Source: Acidobacteriota bacterium (GTDB lineage Bacteria; Acidobacteriota; Terriglobia; Terriglobales; Acidobacteriaceae). From it: a DNA stretch of 37,228 nucleotides. Shown here piece after piece: positions 22,751 to 30,868 of the stretch (its first letter is position 1; every line of letters starts with the position of its first letter). The notes beneath the pieces were generated by a model. It saw nothing but the letters and a program-made list of their open reading frames with translations. It was not told the DNA's origin and made no database searches. Location: positions 1-37,228 of the forward strand of contig JABDHA010000040.1 of the NCBI GenBank assembly GCA_013285705.1, written 5' to 3'. Made by a program: the position numbers and the translations under genes.

Positions 22751-23854
22751 ATGAGAAAGACAAAGCTCTGGCTGGCGCTCGCACTGGTTGCATTCCTGCC
22801 AGCACTGTTCGCCCCCACGTTCGCGCAGGAACCGACCGGCAAGCTTCACGGGCACATTCAGGACCCAGCAGGCGTACCCGTGCAGGATGGCATCGTCACC
22901 CTGTCCACGGATGGCGGTAAAACCGCGAAGTATACCTTCAAGTCTGACCCCAGCGGCGACTACAAGGGTGACGGCGTCGCTCCCGGATCCTATACCCTTT
23001 CGCTGCGCCGTCCAGATACACCGGCCGACAAGGTCCTCGACCAGTTTCCTGAAGTAAAGGTCACTGCCGGAGGCGACACGGCGCAGGACTTCGACATGAC
23101 CCGCGCTGACTACCTCTCAAAGCTCACCCCAGAGCAGCGCAAGCAGCTTGAAGACCTGAAGACGAAGAACTCCGAGGCACTGAAGGAAAACTCGGTGATC
23201 AAGAACTTGAACGCCGATCTGCAGAAGGCCCGCGATGACAACAAGAGCAAGAATTTCCCCGAGGCCGAAAGCCTGATGCTGAAGGACACGCAGGCCAAGC
23301 CGGACGCTCCAGTCCTGTGGCTTGAACTGGGCGTAGCGCAGGCTGGCCAGAAGAAGAACAGCGATGCGGAAACCTCGCTCAAGAAGGCGATCGAGCTCGA
23401 CAGCCAAAGCAAGAAACCGAATCCGGAGATCGAAGCCGCCGCCAACAATTCCCTCGGCGAAGTCCTGGCGAATGAAGGCAAGGTTCCCGATGCGCAAGCC
23501 GCCTATGATTCAGCCGCCAAGATCAATCCTGCTCAGGCAGGTATGTATTACGGCAATGAAGCCATCATTATGAGCCGCGCCGGTCAGCCCGATGGAACGG
23601 TCGCAGCCGCTGACAAAGCGATCGCAGCCGATCCAACCAAGCCGATTCCCTATTATCTGAAGGGACAGGCGCTCATCAACAAGGCAACTGTCGACCCGAA
23701 GACCGGCAAGATCCAGGCGCCTCCGGGTACGGCCGAAGCGTACCAGAAATATCTGGAGTTGGCGCCAGATGGCCAGTTCGCCGCTGAAGTGAAAGGCGTA
23801 CTGACGGAGATGGGCGAAACCATCAAGAGCAGCTACAAGGCTCCCAAAAAATAG
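22751..23854 (+). CDS. Secreted TPR protein with carboxypeptidase-regulatory-like domain
   Basis: 367 residues from ATG 22751 (AAGGAGAG nine bases upstream). A signal peptide (about 1-26, ending PTFA-QEP) is followed by a carboxypeptidase-regulatory-like beta domain (about 30-110: GKLHGHIQDPAGVPVQDGIV...GSYTLSLRRP). A charged Lys/Glu/Gln coiled stretch (about 120-165) leads to four or so TPR-like repeats to the C-terminus (for example LWLELGVAQAGQKKNSDAET and NNSLGEVLANEGKVPDAQAA). It is probably a periplasmic or surface scaffold. No enzymatic residues are seen. An intrinsic terminator follows at 23877. Confidence 0.85.
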   Translation: MRKTKLWLALALVAFLPALFAPTFAQEPTGKLHGHIQDPAGVPVQDGIVTLSTDGGKTAKYTFKSDPSGDYKGDGVAPGSYTLSLRRPDTPADKVLDQFPEVKVTAGGDTAQDFDMTRADYLSKLTPEQRKQLEDLKTKNSEALKENSVIKNLNADLQKARDDNKSKNFPEAESLMLKDTQAKPDAPVLWLELGVAQAGQKKNSDAETSLKKAIELDSQSKKPNPEIEAAANNSLGEVLANEGKVPDAQAAYDSAAKINPAQAGMYYGNEAIIMSRAGQPDGTVAAADKAIAADPTKPIPYYLKGQALINKATVDPKTGKIQAPPGTAEAYQKYLELAPDGQFAAEVKGVLTEMGETIKSSYKAPKK

Positions 23855-23876
23855 CGGACCCCACTCGCAACAACAC

Positions 23877-23909
23877 AAAAGCGCCGTTCTCCGGGACGGC
23901 GCTTTTTTT
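23877..23909 (+). terminator. Intrinsic terminator after the TPR gene
   Basis: AAAAGCGCCGT (23877-23887) pairs with ACGGCGCTTTT (23896-23906) around an eight-base loop and continues in a T-run. Confidence 0.92.
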
Positions 23910-23990
23910 GTTACGCCAAAATCTCTACCTCCCCAAGCCGACTGCAAGGCAGGGACTCCGCAGCAAGCTTCCACGCTCTACAATCTTCAC

Positions 23991-25214
23991 GTGAGCGATC
24001 TCGTTCTTACCTACGCAGAAGCCGCGAATGTCATCCGGCAGCATGCAAAAGCGCTGCTGGGCCATATGCCCACGGCGGAGCAAGTGCCACTGCTTGCATC
24101 CTTAAACCGCGTCCTCGCCCAGCCTGTTCTTGCTGACCGCGATCAGCCGCCTTTTCCCCGCTCAACACGAGACGGCTTTGCCTGCCGTGCCAAAGATATC
24201 GGTGCAACAACGCCACTGAAGGTCATTGGACAACTCCGCGCCGGAGAGACATGGAAGGGCTCGCCTCTCGAAGCAGGCCAGGCCATCGAGATCATGACAG
24301 GAGCGCCCGTCCCTTCAGGCGCCGATTGCGTCGTGATGGTAGAGCACGTCAAGCTGCACGAAAACTTTTTGCACTTCGATCCCGCATACACGATCAAAGC
24401 GGGAGAAAATATCGTACCCGCGGGAGCCGAGGCGAAATCCGGAGCAGCCATTGTTTCCGCAGGAACACGCATCGCAGCATCGCATGTAGCCGCTGCTGCT
24501 GCCTGTGGATACTCGACCGTATCTGTGTATGCGCGTCCGCGGGTCGCCATCCTTGCAACCGGAGACGAGCTGGTGCCCGTTGACCAGACTCCGCTCACAC
24601 ATCAAATTCGTAACTCGAATAGTTACTCATTGGCAGCGCAGATCACGCTCGCGGGCGCGCTGCCGGTTATCCTTCCGGTCGCGCCCGACGATCCGGCAGA
24701 AATAGAGTCCTCGATTCGCCGGGCTGCGGATTGCGACCTGCTGCTCTTATCCGGCGGCGTGTCCATGGGAAAGTATGACTTCGTCGAGCAGGCGCTGCTT
24801 GCGCTCGGCGCGGAATTTTTCTTCACCGGAGCAAAAATTCAACCGGGCCGTCCTGTCGTCTTCGGCCGGCTGCCGCAGCAATTCTTCTTTGGCTTGCCCG
24901 GCAACCCCGTCTCCACCATGGTCACCTTCCTGCTCTTCACCCAACCGCTTATTGCTGCCCTCAGCGGGGAAGAAAACGGTGGCCCGCGTTTCGCTCTCGC
25001 GCAACTTGCTCATGACCTGCCCGTCAAACCGGGACTCACGCGCTTCCTGCCCGGCCGCATCGACTTCAACATCCATACACCGCAAGCCACGATCATTCCG
25101 TGGCAAGGCTCGGGCGACCTCGCCAGCACGGCCAGCGCAAACGGCTTCGTGGTCACGCCAGCCGATGCAGGCGACCTGTCCGCGGGCGATTCTGTTTCCG
25201 TGCTGCTGGTTTAG
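23991..25214 (+). CDS. moeA: Molybdopterin molybdenumtransferase
   Basis: 407 residues from GTG 23991. MoeA domains are in order: an N-terminal section with DRDQPPFPRSTRDGFA (about 48-63), the MIMTGAPVPSGADCVVMVEH-like segment (about 100-118), the MogA-like domain with ATGDEL (about 188-193), LLLSGGVSMGKYDFV and GLPGNPVSTMVTF, and a C-terminal barrel. It inserts molybdate into adenylylated molybdopterin in the last step of molybdenum cofactor synthesis. moaC follows 9 bases later and is surely co-transcribed. No molybdoenzyme or molybdate transporter lies in the window. Confidence 0.95.
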   Translation: MSDLVLTYAEAANVIRQHAKALLGHMPTAEQVPLLASLNRVLAQPVLADRDQPPFPRSTRDGFACRAKDIGATTPLKVIGQLRAGETWKGSPLEAGQAIEIMTGAPVPSGADCVVMVEHVKLHENFLHFDPAYTIKAGENIVPAGAEAKSGAAIVSAGTRIAASHVAAAAACGYSTVSVYARPRVAILATGDELVPVDQTPLTHQIRNSNSYSLAAQITLAGALPVILPVAPDDPAEIESSIRRAADCDLLLLSGGVSMGKYDFVEQALLALGAEFFFTGAKIQPGRPVVFGRLPQQFFFGLPGNPVSTMVTFLLFTQPLIAALSGEENGGPRFALAQLAHDLPVKPGLTRFLPGRIDFNIHTPQATIIPWQGSGDLASTASANGFVVTPADAGDLSAGDSVSVLLV

Positions 25215-25223
25215 GCTATTGGT

Positions 25224-25706
25224 ATGAGCAAGCTCTCGCACTTCACTGAATCTGGCGAACCAAAGATGGTCGACGTGAGCGCCAAGGCTGCAACGCGCCG
25301 TGAAGCGGAGGCCTCAGCCTTCGTCGAGCTGTCGGCGGCGGTGCTCGCAGCGTTACCTCACAATCCAAAAGGCAATCCGCTTGAGGTGGCGCGCATTGCA
25401 GGAATCCAGGCAGCCAAGCGAACCTCCGAGCTTATCCCCATGTGCCACCCTTTACCGCTCAGCATGGTGGATGTCACAACAGAAATCACCGACAATGGAA
25501 TTGCCATCCGCAGCATCGCCGCGACGACAGGCCCAACTGGCGTTGAAATGGAGGCCCTCACTGCCGCATCCGTCGCCGCGTTGACCATCTATGATATGTG
25601 TAAGGCCCTCGATAAAAGTATCGTGATCCGCGAAGTCAGACTCGAACGAAAATCAGGCGGCAAGAGCGGTGATTTCGTGCGAAACCTCGAATCGGCAAAG
25701 ACATAG
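25224..25706 (+). CDS. moaC: Cyclic pyranopterin monophosphate synthase
   Basis: 160 residues from ATG 25224. The family core is intact: KMVDVSAK, then [15 protein letters not shown] (with H75) and [26 protein letters not shown] with the conserved lysine and aspartate, ending GGKSGDF. With MoaA it turns GTP into cyclic pyranopterin monophosphate, the first step of molybdenum cofactor synthesis. MoaA itself is not in this window. It sits 9 bases behind moeA, giving an early and a late step of the pathway in one transcript. Confidence 0.96.
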   Translation: MSKLSHFTESGEPKMVDVSAKAATRREAEASAFVELSAAVLAALPHNPKGNPLEVARIAGIQAAKRTSELIPMCHPLPLSMVDVTTEITDNGIAIRSIAATTGPTGVEMEALTAASVAALTIYDMCKALDKSIVIREVRLERKSGGKSGDFVRNLESAKT

Positions 25707-25743
25707 CAACGCTGCAGGCGTCTGAAAGAAAATCCCCCAGAAT

Positions 25744-26862
25744 ATGGTGACCCTTTCCATCTACAGTGTGCTTTCCAGCCACCGGCAAGGCTGGAGTATC
25801 AGCATCGTCGCTCTTTGTGCCGCTCTTCTTGTTGCACTCTTTGCACACGACATCCTCTTTCGCTTCCTCGCGCGCATCCGCCGCAAAAGTCCACAGAATA
25901 ATTCTCACATCGTAGCCATCCTGGCGCGCTTACGGCATCCTGCGCGATGGGTGGTCATTCTCGCAGTTGTGGAAGCCGTCATTCCACTGCTGCCGATTCC
26001 TTCCTACTACACGACCATTGCGCTTAAGTTTGTCGCAGTTTTATGGTGCATGGCTCTCGGCTGGCTTTTGATCGCCGGCGTCTACATGGTCGAAGACATT
26101 CTGCTTCTCAAGAATGACATGACCAGTGGCGATAATCTGCGCGCGCGGCGCGTCCGCACGCAGATGCAGGTGCTTCGACGTCTCGCCATCACTTTGCTCG
26201 TCGTCGCCGATGCCGGACTCATCCTTTCACTCTTTCATGATTCCAAAATCTGGCACTATGGCGCCGGTCTTCTCGCCTCAGCCGGGCTCGCCAGCCTTGT
26301 GCTCGCCACTGCTGCAAAATCGACCGCGTCCAACCTTCTCGCAGGCCTGCAGATTGCGATGACCGAACCCATTCGCATCGACGATGTGGTCGTCGTTCAG
26401 GGCGAATGGGGCAGGATCGAAGAGATCACCACGTCGTATGTCGTGGTCGCCATATGGGATCAGCGACGGCTCATCGTGCCGCTTACTTACTTCATCGAGC
26501 AGCCGTTCCAGAACTGGACGCGCCGCACCTCCGACCTTCTCGGAACGGCGTTTCTCTATGTCGACTACTCCGTGCCAGTCGATGCGCTCCGGCAGGAGTT
26601 TACCCGGGTGCTGGAGAGTACACCGCTCTGGGACCGCCGGGTGAATTCCCTGCAGGTCACCAATCTTTCTGAGCACACGATGGAATTGCGCTGCCTCGCA
26701 AGCGCGCGCAGCTCGGGCGACCTCTTCGATCTCCGCTGCTATGTGAGAGAAAAAATGATCGACTTCGTGCAGAAGAATTATCCGGACGCCTTCCCTCGCA
26801 CCCGCTTCAGCGCAGTAGCAAGGGAAGATCAGCCCGGTTCATTCCTTCAAGATAAGAACTAG
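25744..26862 (+). CDS. MscS-family mechanosensitive ion channel
   Basis: 372 residues. About four or five N-terminal helices (20-42, 62-82, 90-112, 141-161) lead to the pore-lining TM3-like helix and MscS core: GAGLLASAGLASLVLATAAK, NLLAGLQIAMTEPIRIDDVV and GRIEEITTSYVVVAIWDQR, followed by the beta domain and a cytoplasmic tail. It opens under membrane tension to release solutes during osmotic downshock. It follows moaC by 37 bases and may share its transcript, without an obvious functional link. It is convergent with egtD, 9 bases apart, with no terminator seen. Confidence 0.92.
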   Translation: MVTLSIYSVLSSHRQGWSISIVALCAALLVALFAHDILFRFLARIRRKSPQNNSHIVAILARLRHPARWVVILAVVEAVIPLLPIPSYYTTIALKFVAVLWCMALGWLLIAGVYMVEDILLLKNDMTSGDNLRARRVRTQMQVLRRLAITLLVVADAGLILSLFHDSKIWHYGAGLLASAGLASLVLATAAKSTASNLLAGLQIAMTEPIRIDDVVVVQGEWGRIEEITTSYVVVAIWDQRRLIVPLTYFIEQPFQNWTRRTSDLLGTAFLYVDYSVPVDALRQEFTRVLESTPLWDRRVNSLQVTNLSEHTMELRCLASARSSGDLFDLRCYVREKMIDFVQKNYPDAFPRTRFSAVAREDQPGSFLQDKN

Positions 26863-26871
26863 GCGAAAGCA

Positions 26872-27852
26872 CTACCAGGCTGTCGCCAGATATACCCCGA
26901 ACCACTCGCGCTCATCCGTCCAGTGGTCGCTGAGATGAAAGTCCGCGCGCTCCAGCATCTCTATGACGCCCGCATCGCTGAATTTGTAACTGTTCTCGGT
27001 ATGAATGGTTTCGCCGCGTTGCAGCTTGATCTCAAGTTCAAGCGCCGGAATGGAGACTTGCTGCGCAACTAAGCTCTCCAGATGCATTTCAATGCGCGCC
27101 TTCTCGTCATTCCAACGGGCACGATGGCGAAACAGGTTCAGATTGAAGTTGGCTCCGAGCTCGCGGTTGATCCGCACCAGAACATTCTTATTGAAGGCCG
27201 CGGTAACTCCTGCCGCATCGTCGTACGCCTTCAACAAAAGTTCCGTATCTTTCACCATGTCGACGCCCAGTAGCAGCTTATCTCCCGGAGTCAGATCTTT
27301 GCGCATGTCGCGAAGAATCTGTAGCGCGTCTGCCGGCTCAAAGTTGCCAATGCTCGATCCGATATACAGGACCATCCGCCGCTCGCCGCTCGCGTCGATC
27401 TGTCCCAGGCCATCCGTGTAATTGCAGACGCGCGGAACCACCGCAACACCTTCAAGCTCTGCTTCAATGCGCTGCTTTGCTTCGTCGAGCGCAGAGCCTG
27501 AAACATCAATCGCGTGATACGTCACTTCGTTCTGACGGCGGACGGCCGCTTTCAGCAACAGGCCTGTTTTCGTCGCCGTACCCGCGCCCAGCTCGATCAT
27601 AGTGAGACGCTCGCATCCGGCAGCCGTTGCTACGATCTGATCTGCATGCACACGAAGAATCTCGCGTTCCGTGCGCGTTGGATAGTATTCCGGCAGCTCC
27701 GTAATCTGCTCAAAGAGCTGTGAGCCTTGCTCATCATAAAAAAGCCACGGGCTCAGCGTTTTTGGCCGCGCTGTTAATCCCTGATAGACTTCAGATCCGA
27801 GCGGAGTTTGCGCCGCCTCCGGCAAATTTGCACACGTAGAAGCTACATGCAT
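26872..27852 (-). CDS. egtD: L-histidine N-alpha-methyltransferase
   Basis: 326 residues from ATG 27852, which has GGGAGCGGG upstream; an in-frame start at 27966 would overlap egtB by almost 100 bases and is unlikely. The SAM-binding motif ELGAGTATKT (about 85-94), LSPWLFYDEQGSQLFEQI and EYYPTRTEREIL near the N-terminus, and GSSIGNFEP are typical EgtD segments. It trimethylates histidine to hercynine with three SAM, the first step in ergothioneine synthesis. It lies 17 bases behind egtB, so the two are one operon. The order is B then D. Confidence 0.95.
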   Translation of the reverse strand: MHVASTCANLPEAAQTPLGSEVYQGLTARPKTLSPWLFYDEQGSQLFEQITELPEYYPTRTEREILRVHADQIVATAAGCERLTMIELGAGTATKTGLLLKAAVRRQNEVTYHAIDVSGSALDEAKQRIEAELEGVAVVPRVCNYTDGLGQIDASGERRMVLYIGSSIGNFEPADALQILRDMRKDLTPGDKLLLGVDMVKDTELLLKAYDDAAGVTAAFNKNVLVRINRELGANFNLNLFRHRARWNDEKARIEMHLESLVAQQVSIPALELEIKLQRGETIHTENSYKFSDAGVIEMLERADFHLSDHWTDEREWFGVYLATAW

Positions 27853-27869
27853 TGGTCCCGCTCCCTGAA

Positions 27870-29141
27870 TTACTTCGCCAGGCGAATGCCTGAGAACTGC
27901 CAGCGTGTCGCCGGAGAAAAGAAATTCCGGTAGCTCGCTCGGATATGAGTTCGCGGCGTTACGCATGAACCGCCGCGCAACACCATCTGATTCGACATGA
28001 ATTTACCGTTATATTCACCCAGAGCCCCGGGCAATGCATGAAACCCCGGATACCCCAGATACGCGCTTCCCGTCCACTCCCACACATCGCCAAACATCTG
28101 CTGCGGACCGTCCGGATCCTTCGCAGCTGCTGTATGCAACACGCCGTCCTCAAGCAGATTCCTGCTGCGCACTGTGGCATGAGATGCGGCAAGCTCCCAT
28201 TCGGCTTCAGTTGGAAGACGCTTTTCTGCCCACAGCGCATAAGCAGCAGACTCAAAATAGCTGACATGGCAAACCGGAGTGGCAGCCAGATCCTTCAAAG
28301 GAACCTCGCCGCGCATGGTAAAGACACTCCACTCGCCGGATGCTTTGTCCTGATGCCAATAGAGCGGCGCTTTCCAGTCGTCGGCCTGCACCGTCTGCCA
28401 CCCCTCTGAGAGCCATAGCTCCGGACGCCGATACCCGCCATCTTCGACGAACGCCAGATACTCCGCGCAGGTCACGAGCCGCGATGCCAAAGCGAATTGC
28501 TCCAGATACACGCGGTGCCTCGGCAGTTCATTGTCGAAGCAGAAGCCGTCGCCCGCATGGCCAATCTCTGCCACGCCACCCGGATACTCATGCCACTGCA
28601 TCGCCGCCGCTTCCTCGCGCAGGCTTTCAAACGGCAGCTCCAGATATGCAGGGCGCAACGGATTCGTCCAGAGAGCATGCTTGATATCGGTGAGCAGCAA
28701 CTCCTGATGTTGCTGCTCGTGATGCATCCCCAGGATCGCCCGCCGCTCCACTTCTTCGGGCGGACTCGCTTTCAGCCACTTGTGCATGGCCGCATCCACA
28801 TACTGCCGATAGGCAAGAATGTCCTTCAGCGCGGGCCGGGAAAACGAAGCACGCAGCTTCTTCTCCGGTTGCTCTGAAACCGAGTTGTAGTAGCTGTTAA
28901 AGAGCCAGAGAAAATCGGGATGGACGGCCCGGTAAGCCGGATCCAGCTCCCGCAGAATGAATGTCTCGAAGAACCATGTCGTATGCGCCAGGTGCCACTT
29001 TGCCGGGCTCGCTTCCGCGCACGACTGCACCATCATGTCCTCAGGTGTGAGCGGCGCGCAAAGCAGTTCACTCTGCTGCCGCAGGCTACAGAACTGTTGC
29101 GCCAGGGAAAAAGTGGCGGCTGGAGTTGCAAGTGCGGTCAT
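27870..29141 (-). CDS. egtB: Ergothioneine biosynthesis iron sulfoxide synthase
   Basis: 423 residues from ATG 29141; a TTG at 29153 lies too close to the AGGAGG ribosome site. The N-terminal DinB-like domain carries WHLAHTTWFFE (H50, H53) and HHEQQHQE (H141, H145), the iron-binding region. The C-terminal formylglycine-generating-enzyme-like domain runs from about residue 185 to the end (VWEWTGSAYLGYPGF, FSGIRLAK). It couples hercynine to a thiol (gamma-glutamylcysteine or cysteine) with oxygen. No egtA or egtC is adjacent, which fits the cysteine-using type described from another acidobacterium, though that choice is inference. Confidence 0.94.
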   Translation of the reverse strand: MTALATPAATFSLAQQFCSLRQQSELLCAPLTPEDMMVQSCAEASPAKWHLAHTTWFFETFILRELDPAYRAVHPDFLWLFNSYYNSVSEQPEKKLRASFSRPALKDILAYRQYVDAAMHKWLKASPPEEVERRAILGMHHEQQHQELLLTDIKHALWTNPLRPAYLELPFESLREEAAAMQWHEYPGGVAEIGHAGDGFCFDNELPRHRVYLEQFALASRLVTCAEYLAFVEDGGYRRPELWLSEGWQTVQADDWKAPLYWHQDKASGEWSVFTMRGEVPLKDLAATPVCHVSYFESAAYALWAEKRLPTEAEWELAASHATVRSRNLLEDGVLHTAAAKDPDGPQQMFGDVWEWTGSAYLGYPGFHALPGALGEYNGKFMSNQMVLRGGSCVTPRTHIRASYRNFFSPATRWQFSGIRLAK

Positions 29142-29258
29142 CGGGATGCTCAAACCTCCTCTACATTAGAGGGCATTCTCGGTTGCGCGTTGCTCGAAAA
29201 GAGTAACATTCGTCCGGCTTGGGAACAAAGTTATAGCTCGGTGCGCCTGCGATTTTCT

Positions 29259-29969
29259 TTAGTGTGCATTGAATAAACGGGCCAGCGCATAGGCTGCTCC
29301 CGCAGCCAGGCCGCCAATCAAGACTGTCTGCAATCCGCTGCGCCACGCGCCGGCTCCGGTCAATCGCCCTTTCACCGCGCCAAAGACCACCAGCGCCAAG
29401 AGGGTAATGACCACGGATGCGGGAAGCGCTCTGGAGCTTTCGTTCAGCAGTATATACGGCAGCAGCGGCACCATGCCGCCCACCACATAGGAGGCCGCAA
29501 TGGTGATAGCGCTCTGTCGCGCGCGGTTCGCCTCCGGCTCTTCCAGCCCCAGCTCAAAGCGCATCATAAAATCGACCCAGGCCTTTGGATTGCGTTTGAG
29601 GGCCTGCAGCACCGAATCGCTCTCGGTCCGCGTGACACCATATTCCTCAAAGATCTCGTAAATTTCCTCTTCTTCGTCGCGGGTCCGCTCCACCACTTCC
29701 ATCTCTTCGCGCTTCCGCTCGCTGGCATAGTGTTCTGAATCGCCGCGCGACGCCAGATAGCCTCCAAGCCCCATGGCGATCGAACCGGCCGCAATTTCCG
29801 CCAACCCGGCCACCACCACCAGGTGCGTCGAAGCGACAATCCCCGACAGTCCTGCGGCCAGCGCGAACGGAACCGTCAACCCATCGGCCATGCCAATCAC
29901 GACATCGCGTACCAGGTCGCTCGACTCAAAATGCGTTTCAGTATGAGCAGAATCTTGAAGATGCGGCAT
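29259..29969 (-). CDS. VIT1/CCC1-family iron/manganese transporter
   Basis: 236 residues. Two N-terminal helices (DVVIGMADGLTVPFALAAGL and the next, ending GSIAMGLGGYLASRGD) are followed by a charged Glu/Arg-rich cytoplasmic loop (about 80-150, with SERKREEMEVVERTRDEEEE), and then three more helices at about 152-232. The loop matches the metal-binding cytoplasmic domain of VIT1. The family moves Fe2+ or Mn2+ out of the cytosol; the direction here is inferred. Downstream and on the same strand lies egtB, about 117 bases away. The upstream gap 29970-30155 holds no other feature. Confidence 0.9.
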   Translation of the reverse strand: MPHLQDSAHTETHFESSDLVRDVVIGMADGLTVPFALAAGLSGIVASTHLVVVAGLAEIAAGSIAMGLGGYLASRGDSEHYASERKREEMEVVERTRDEEEEIYEIFEEYGVTRTESDSVLQALKRNPKAWVDFMMRFELGLEEPEANRARQSAITIAASYVVGGMVPLLPYILLNESSRALPASVVITLLALVVFGAVKGRLTGAGAWRSGLQTVLIGGLAAGAAYALARLFNAH

Positions 29970-30155
29970 TTCCGGCAGTGTAACCTACTCCGGCGCATCC
30001 TTGAACCGGAAGCCGTCGCTCTGCGTATCTCATGACATGCGGCCTGAGACTCGGGATCATAATTTTGCGTCTATCTGGCAGCCAATCAAAGCGATGGTCC
30101 GGAAATTGCCTTCAGCTCGCGATGCGGCAATAAAGTACAACGCTTCAGGTGGTAT

Positions 30156-30851
30156 ATGAACGTAGTTCGGCCTCGATTCACATTGCTTCTCATTTTGTGC
30201 CTGCTGGCGCTCGCATCCTGCTTTGCCCAACAGTCTGACCAGCAGGGTCCGCCACGCGGCGGCGGCTTTCTGGGCATGGGCTCCGCAGTACACGGCACAA
30301 TTACTGCCATCTCAGGCAGCGAGTTCACCATCAAGACCGAAGACGGCACCACCTATAAAGTCGCTACGGGACCAAACACGCATCTGGTGAAAGATCGTCA
30401 GCCGATCAAAGCCGCGGACGTACATGTCGGCGACGTCATCATGACCGGTGGCGATGTCGACGAAAAAGCCCACACCGTTGGCGCAGTCTTCTTCGCCGTA
30501 CTCGACGCCGAACAGGTGCAACGCATGAAGCAGGCGCAGGCCGACTTCGGCAAAACCTGGACGGCAGGAAAGATCACCGTCATCAACGAACTCACGCTCA
30601 CCATCGACCGCCCTGACAAGAAATCGCAGACCATCACCGTCGACGAGAACACCTCCTTCCGCAAACATCGTGACAGCATCACGCTGGCCGACATCAAAGT
30701 GGGTGACACCGTCTCTGCGCGCGGCGCGCTCCAGAATGGAAATTTTGTTGCCACGGTCCTTTCAGTCGTCGATCCGAATCGACGCGGCCCCGGAGGCGGT
30801 GGTCAAGGCGGCCCTGACCACGAAAACGCGGCACCACCGCAGAAACAATAA
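30156..30851 (+). CDS. DUF5666-type exported protein
   Basis: 231 residues with an N-terminal export signal, MNVVRPRFTLLLILCLLALA then SCFAQQ. LASC at 19-22 also fits a lipobox, so it may be a lipoprotein. Two tandem OB-like beta domains follow, each with a gating segment: GTITAISGSEFTIKTEDGTTYKV (about 49-71) and GKITVINELTLTIDRPDKK (about 138-156), both ending in a DIKVGDxV-type turn (VHVGDVIM, IKVGDTV). This is the DUF5666 pattern. The tail is Gly-rich with Pro and Gln. The role is unknown; it is the first gene of an envelope operon, 17 bases before the receptor gene. Confidence 0.82.
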   Translation: MNVVRPRFTLLLILCLLALASCFAQQSDQQGPPRGGGFLGMGSAVHGTITAISGSEFTIKTEDGTTYKVATGPNTHLVKDRQPIKAADVHVGDVIMTGGDVDEKAHTVGAVFFAVLDAEQVQRMKQAQADFGKTWTAGKITVINELTLTIDRPDKKSQTITVDENTSFRKHRDSITLADIKVGDTVSARGALQNGNFVATVLSVVDPNRRGPGGGGQGGPDHENAAPPQKQ

Positions 30852-30868
30852 CGGAGAGGATTGCGCCA

